A stretch of 64,000 nucleotides of DNA from Pacificispira sp002696645 (GTDB taxonomy: Bacteria > Pseudomonadota > Alphaproteobacteria > UBA8366 > Aestuariispiraceae): assembly GCF_048892425.1 (NCBI RefSeq), contig NZ_JBLZHU010000010.1, positions 1 to 64,000 on the forward strand. The letters are read 5' to 3'. Shown here piece after piece: positions 62,632 to 64,000 of the stretch (positions are counted from its first letter, which is position 1; each line of letters starts with the position of its first letter). Made by a program: the position numbers and the translations under genes. The notes below the pieces were generated by a model. It did no database searches and was not told the origin of the DNA. It saw nothing but the letters and a program-made list of their open reading frames with translations.

Positions 62632-62663
62632 AAAGGCCCCGCTGGATATCCGACGGGGCCTTT
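62632..62663 (-). terminator. Terminator of the acetyl-CoA acetyltransferase gene
   Basis: AAAGGCCCCG and CGGGGCCTTT form a perfect 10-bp stem with a 12-base loop. On the minus strand it is followed by TCTTTTT. It is 22 bp past the thiolase stop and may act in both directions with the puf terminator. Confidence 0.85.
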
Positions 62664-62685
62664 GCTGTTGTATCTGTCTTTCGAC

Positions 62686-63861
62686 TTATTCGCGCTCTAC
62701 ACACATCGCAATGCCCATGCCGCCGCCGATGCACAGGGTCGCAAGTCCCTTTTTGGCGTCGCGTTTGACCATTTCATGCAGCAGCGTGACAAACACGCGG
62801 TTGCCGGACGCCCCGACCGGGTGGCCCAGGGCGATGGCCCCCCCATTCACGTTTACCTTGGACGTGTCCCAGCCCATGTCTTTGTTCACGGCCAGGGCCT
62901 GTGCGGCAAAGGCCTCATTGGCTTCGATCAGGTCCAGGTCGTCGGCAGACCAGCCAGCCTTTTCCAGTGCTTTACGAGAGGAGGGAATGGGGCCAGTCCC
63001 CATAATTGCAGGATCAACCCCCGCCGTCGCCCAGGAGGCGATCCGCGCCAGGGGAGTAAGCCCGCGCTTGGCGGCTTCGGCGGCGGTCATCAGGACGACG
63101 CTGGAAGCCCCATCATTAATGCCCGATGCATTCCCGGCTGTGACGGTCCCTTCCTTATCAAAAGCCGGGCGCAGCTTACCCAGGCTTTCAATCGTGGTGC
63201 CGTGCTTGGGGTATTCATCATCGGAAACGACGACTTCACCTTTCCGGGTTTTGATCGTGACGGGCACGATTTCATCCTTGAAGCGGCCGGCCTTCTGAGC
63301 GTCTTCAGCCTTGTTCTGAGAGGCAACGGCAAACTGATCCTGCTCCTCGCGGGTCAATTGCCATTGGCGGGCGACATTCTCCGCCGTATTGCCCATGTGA
63401 TAGCCGTTAAAGGCGCACCACAGGCCGTCCTTGATCATCGTATCCGTGAAGCTCAGGTCGCCCATTTTCTGGCCGTTGCGCAGATGCGCGGCATGGGGGG
63501 CCTGGCTCATGCTTTCCTGACCACCGGCGACGACGATAGTCGCATCACCGGCCAGGATGGACTGCATGCCCAGCGCCACGGTGCGCAAGCCAGAACCACA
63601 AAGCTGGTTCATCTGATACGCCGTTTTATCATAGGGGATGCCCGCCTCTACAGCAGCCTGTCGGGCCGGGTTCTGACCGGTACCGGCGATCAGGATCTGG
63701 CCCATGATCACTTCATCAACTTCTTCCGGGGCCACGCCAGCGCGGCTTAATGCCTCCTTAATGGCCACCGCGCCCAGATGCGAGGCAGAAACCCCGCTTA
63801 GCGCGCCATTAAATGACCCGACCGGGGTCCGTGCGGCACTGACGATTACGATATCTGTCAT
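62686..63861 (-). CDS. phaA: Acetyl-CoA acetyltransferase (beta-ketothiolase)
   Basis: Biosynthetic thiolase of 391 residues joining two acetyl-CoA to acetoacetyl-CoA, for polyhydroxybutyrate or ketone metabolism. The acylated Cys is in MNQLCGSGLRTV near residue 88, the catalytic His in ALGHPVGASGNR, and the second Cys in CIGGGMGIAMC near the end. The start MTDIVIVSAARTPVGSF is typical. No phaB is seen before the window ends. The enzyme may also supply acetoacetyl-CoA handling for the carnitine route; this is inference. Confidence 0.93.
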   Translation of the reverse strand: MTDIVIVSAARTPVGSFNGALSGVSASHLGAVAIKEALSRAGVAPEEVDEVIMGQILIAGTGQNPARQAAVEAGIPYDKTAYQMNQLCGSGLRTVALGMQSILAGDATIVVAGGQESMSQAPHAAHLRNGQKMGDLSFTDTMIKDGLWCAFNGYHMGNTAENVARQWQLTREEQDQFAVASQNKAEDAQKAGRFKDEIVPVTIKTRKGEVVVSDDEYPKHGTTIESLGKLRPAFDKEGTVTAGNASGINDGASSVVLMTAAEAAKRGLTPLARIASWATAGVDPAIMGTGPIPSSRKALEKAGWSADDLDLIEANEAFAAQALAVNKDMGWDTSKVNVNGGAIALGHPVGASGNRVFVTLLHEMVKRDAKKGLATLCIGGGMGIAMCVERE

Positions 63862-63940
63862 AGGGGTGCTCCTCCAATAAAGTCTGTTTCGCGATCATGA
63901 TGCGATGGAATGGATCTTCGCCTTTTTCATCGCGCGTGTT

Positions 63941-63955
63941 TTGTGCAACGCACAA
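63941..63955. promoter_or_regulatory. Inverted repeat upstream of the thiolase gene
   Basis: TTGTGC-AAC-GCACAA is a perfect 6-bp inverted repeat about 80 bp upstream of the thiolase start. Its TGC-N3-GCA core resembles sites reported for the polyhydroxybutyrate regulator PhaR in Rhodobacter. It may be an operator; otherwise 63862-64000 shows no gene. Confidence 0.45.
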
Positions 63956-64000
63956 TACTCCTGTGTGCTGCAATGGATCAAGGGATGCGTTTCACTATAG

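Noticed and set aside
62575..63750. 391-codon plus-strand open frame
   Set aside because: It is the complement of the thiolase gene; the minus-strand product has intact catalytic Cys and His motifs, while this frame has none.

Overview
The window comes from the chromosome of a phototrophic alphaproteobacterium. It carries the second half of a photosynthesis gene cluster, ordered crtC-crtD (minus strand) then crtE-crtF-bchC-bchX-bchY-bchZ-pufQ-pufB-pufA-pufL-pufM-pufC (plus strand). This is the purple-bacterial superoperon that makes spirilloxanthin-type carotenoids, bacteriochlorophyll a, LH1 and a type II reaction centre with a bound tetrahaem cytochrome. The moderately high GC content, an alpha-type heme A synthase, GlnD, single-chain pyruvate carboxylase and many ABC uptake systems for compatible solutes fit Rhodospirillales-like bacteria. 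Genus and order cannot be fixed from the sequence alone.

Layout. 1-360: intergenic C/G-rich repeats. 363-2794: universal stress protein and SulP anion transporter. 2920-4655: secreted DUF1194 protein, a 41-residue small protein behind a palindrome, and a frameshifted cysteine-repeat secreted protein. 4662-6218: dnaB. 6425-9895: divergent Tat-exported peptide/opine-type binding protein and GMC oxidoreductase. 10000-14030: SsuABC/TauABC-type ABC operon with a DsrE-like protein, then heme A synthase. 14045-19350: DoxX, HyuA/HyuB and a lipoprotein esterase. 19416-22411: glpD-glpK. 22562-23118: toxin-antitoxin pair. 23240-25930: trpS and murJ. 26099-27015: RES-Xre toxin-antitoxin pair. 27021-34449: glnD, a sulfotransferase and pyc. 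34457-37352: PAS protein and carnitine-degradation genes. 37391-40408: a complete SiaABCD switch. 40654-40737: tRNA-Leu(CAA). 40866-48893: a regulator and a split polyamine/quaternary-amine type ABC system around a Rieske oxygenase. 48890-62543: photosynthesis cluster. 62686-63861: acetyl-CoA acetyltransferase.

How the genes work together. CrtE makes GGPP for carotenoid and bacteriochlorophyll tails. CrtC, CrtD and CrtF hydrate, desaturate and O-methylate the carotenoid ends. BchXYZ and BchC complete the bacteriochlorophyll macrocycle. The puf genes assemble LH1 and the reaction centre. Paired TGT-N12-ACA boxes, the PpsR/CrtJ operator pattern, lie in both key intergenic regions (crtD/crtE and crtF/bchC), which implies oxygen/light repression. 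Upstream, a quaternary-amine theme recurs. L-carnitine dehydrogenase and a dehydrocarnitine-cleaving enzyme form one operon. A Rieske oxygenase with the bridging glutamate of carnitine oxygenases sits inside an ABC transport locus whose only ATPase is in the plus-strand half and whose only binding protein is in the minus-strand half.

Most distinctive observations: the SiaABCD module whose SiaA has a soluble PAS sensor in place of a membrane sensor; the split transporter/Rieske locus without a reductase; the six-module Cys-repeat gene broken by one missing G; the DsrE-like protein locked into an ABC import operon; the paired PpsR boxes with identical spacing; and a non-ATG crtC start buried in the end of crtD.
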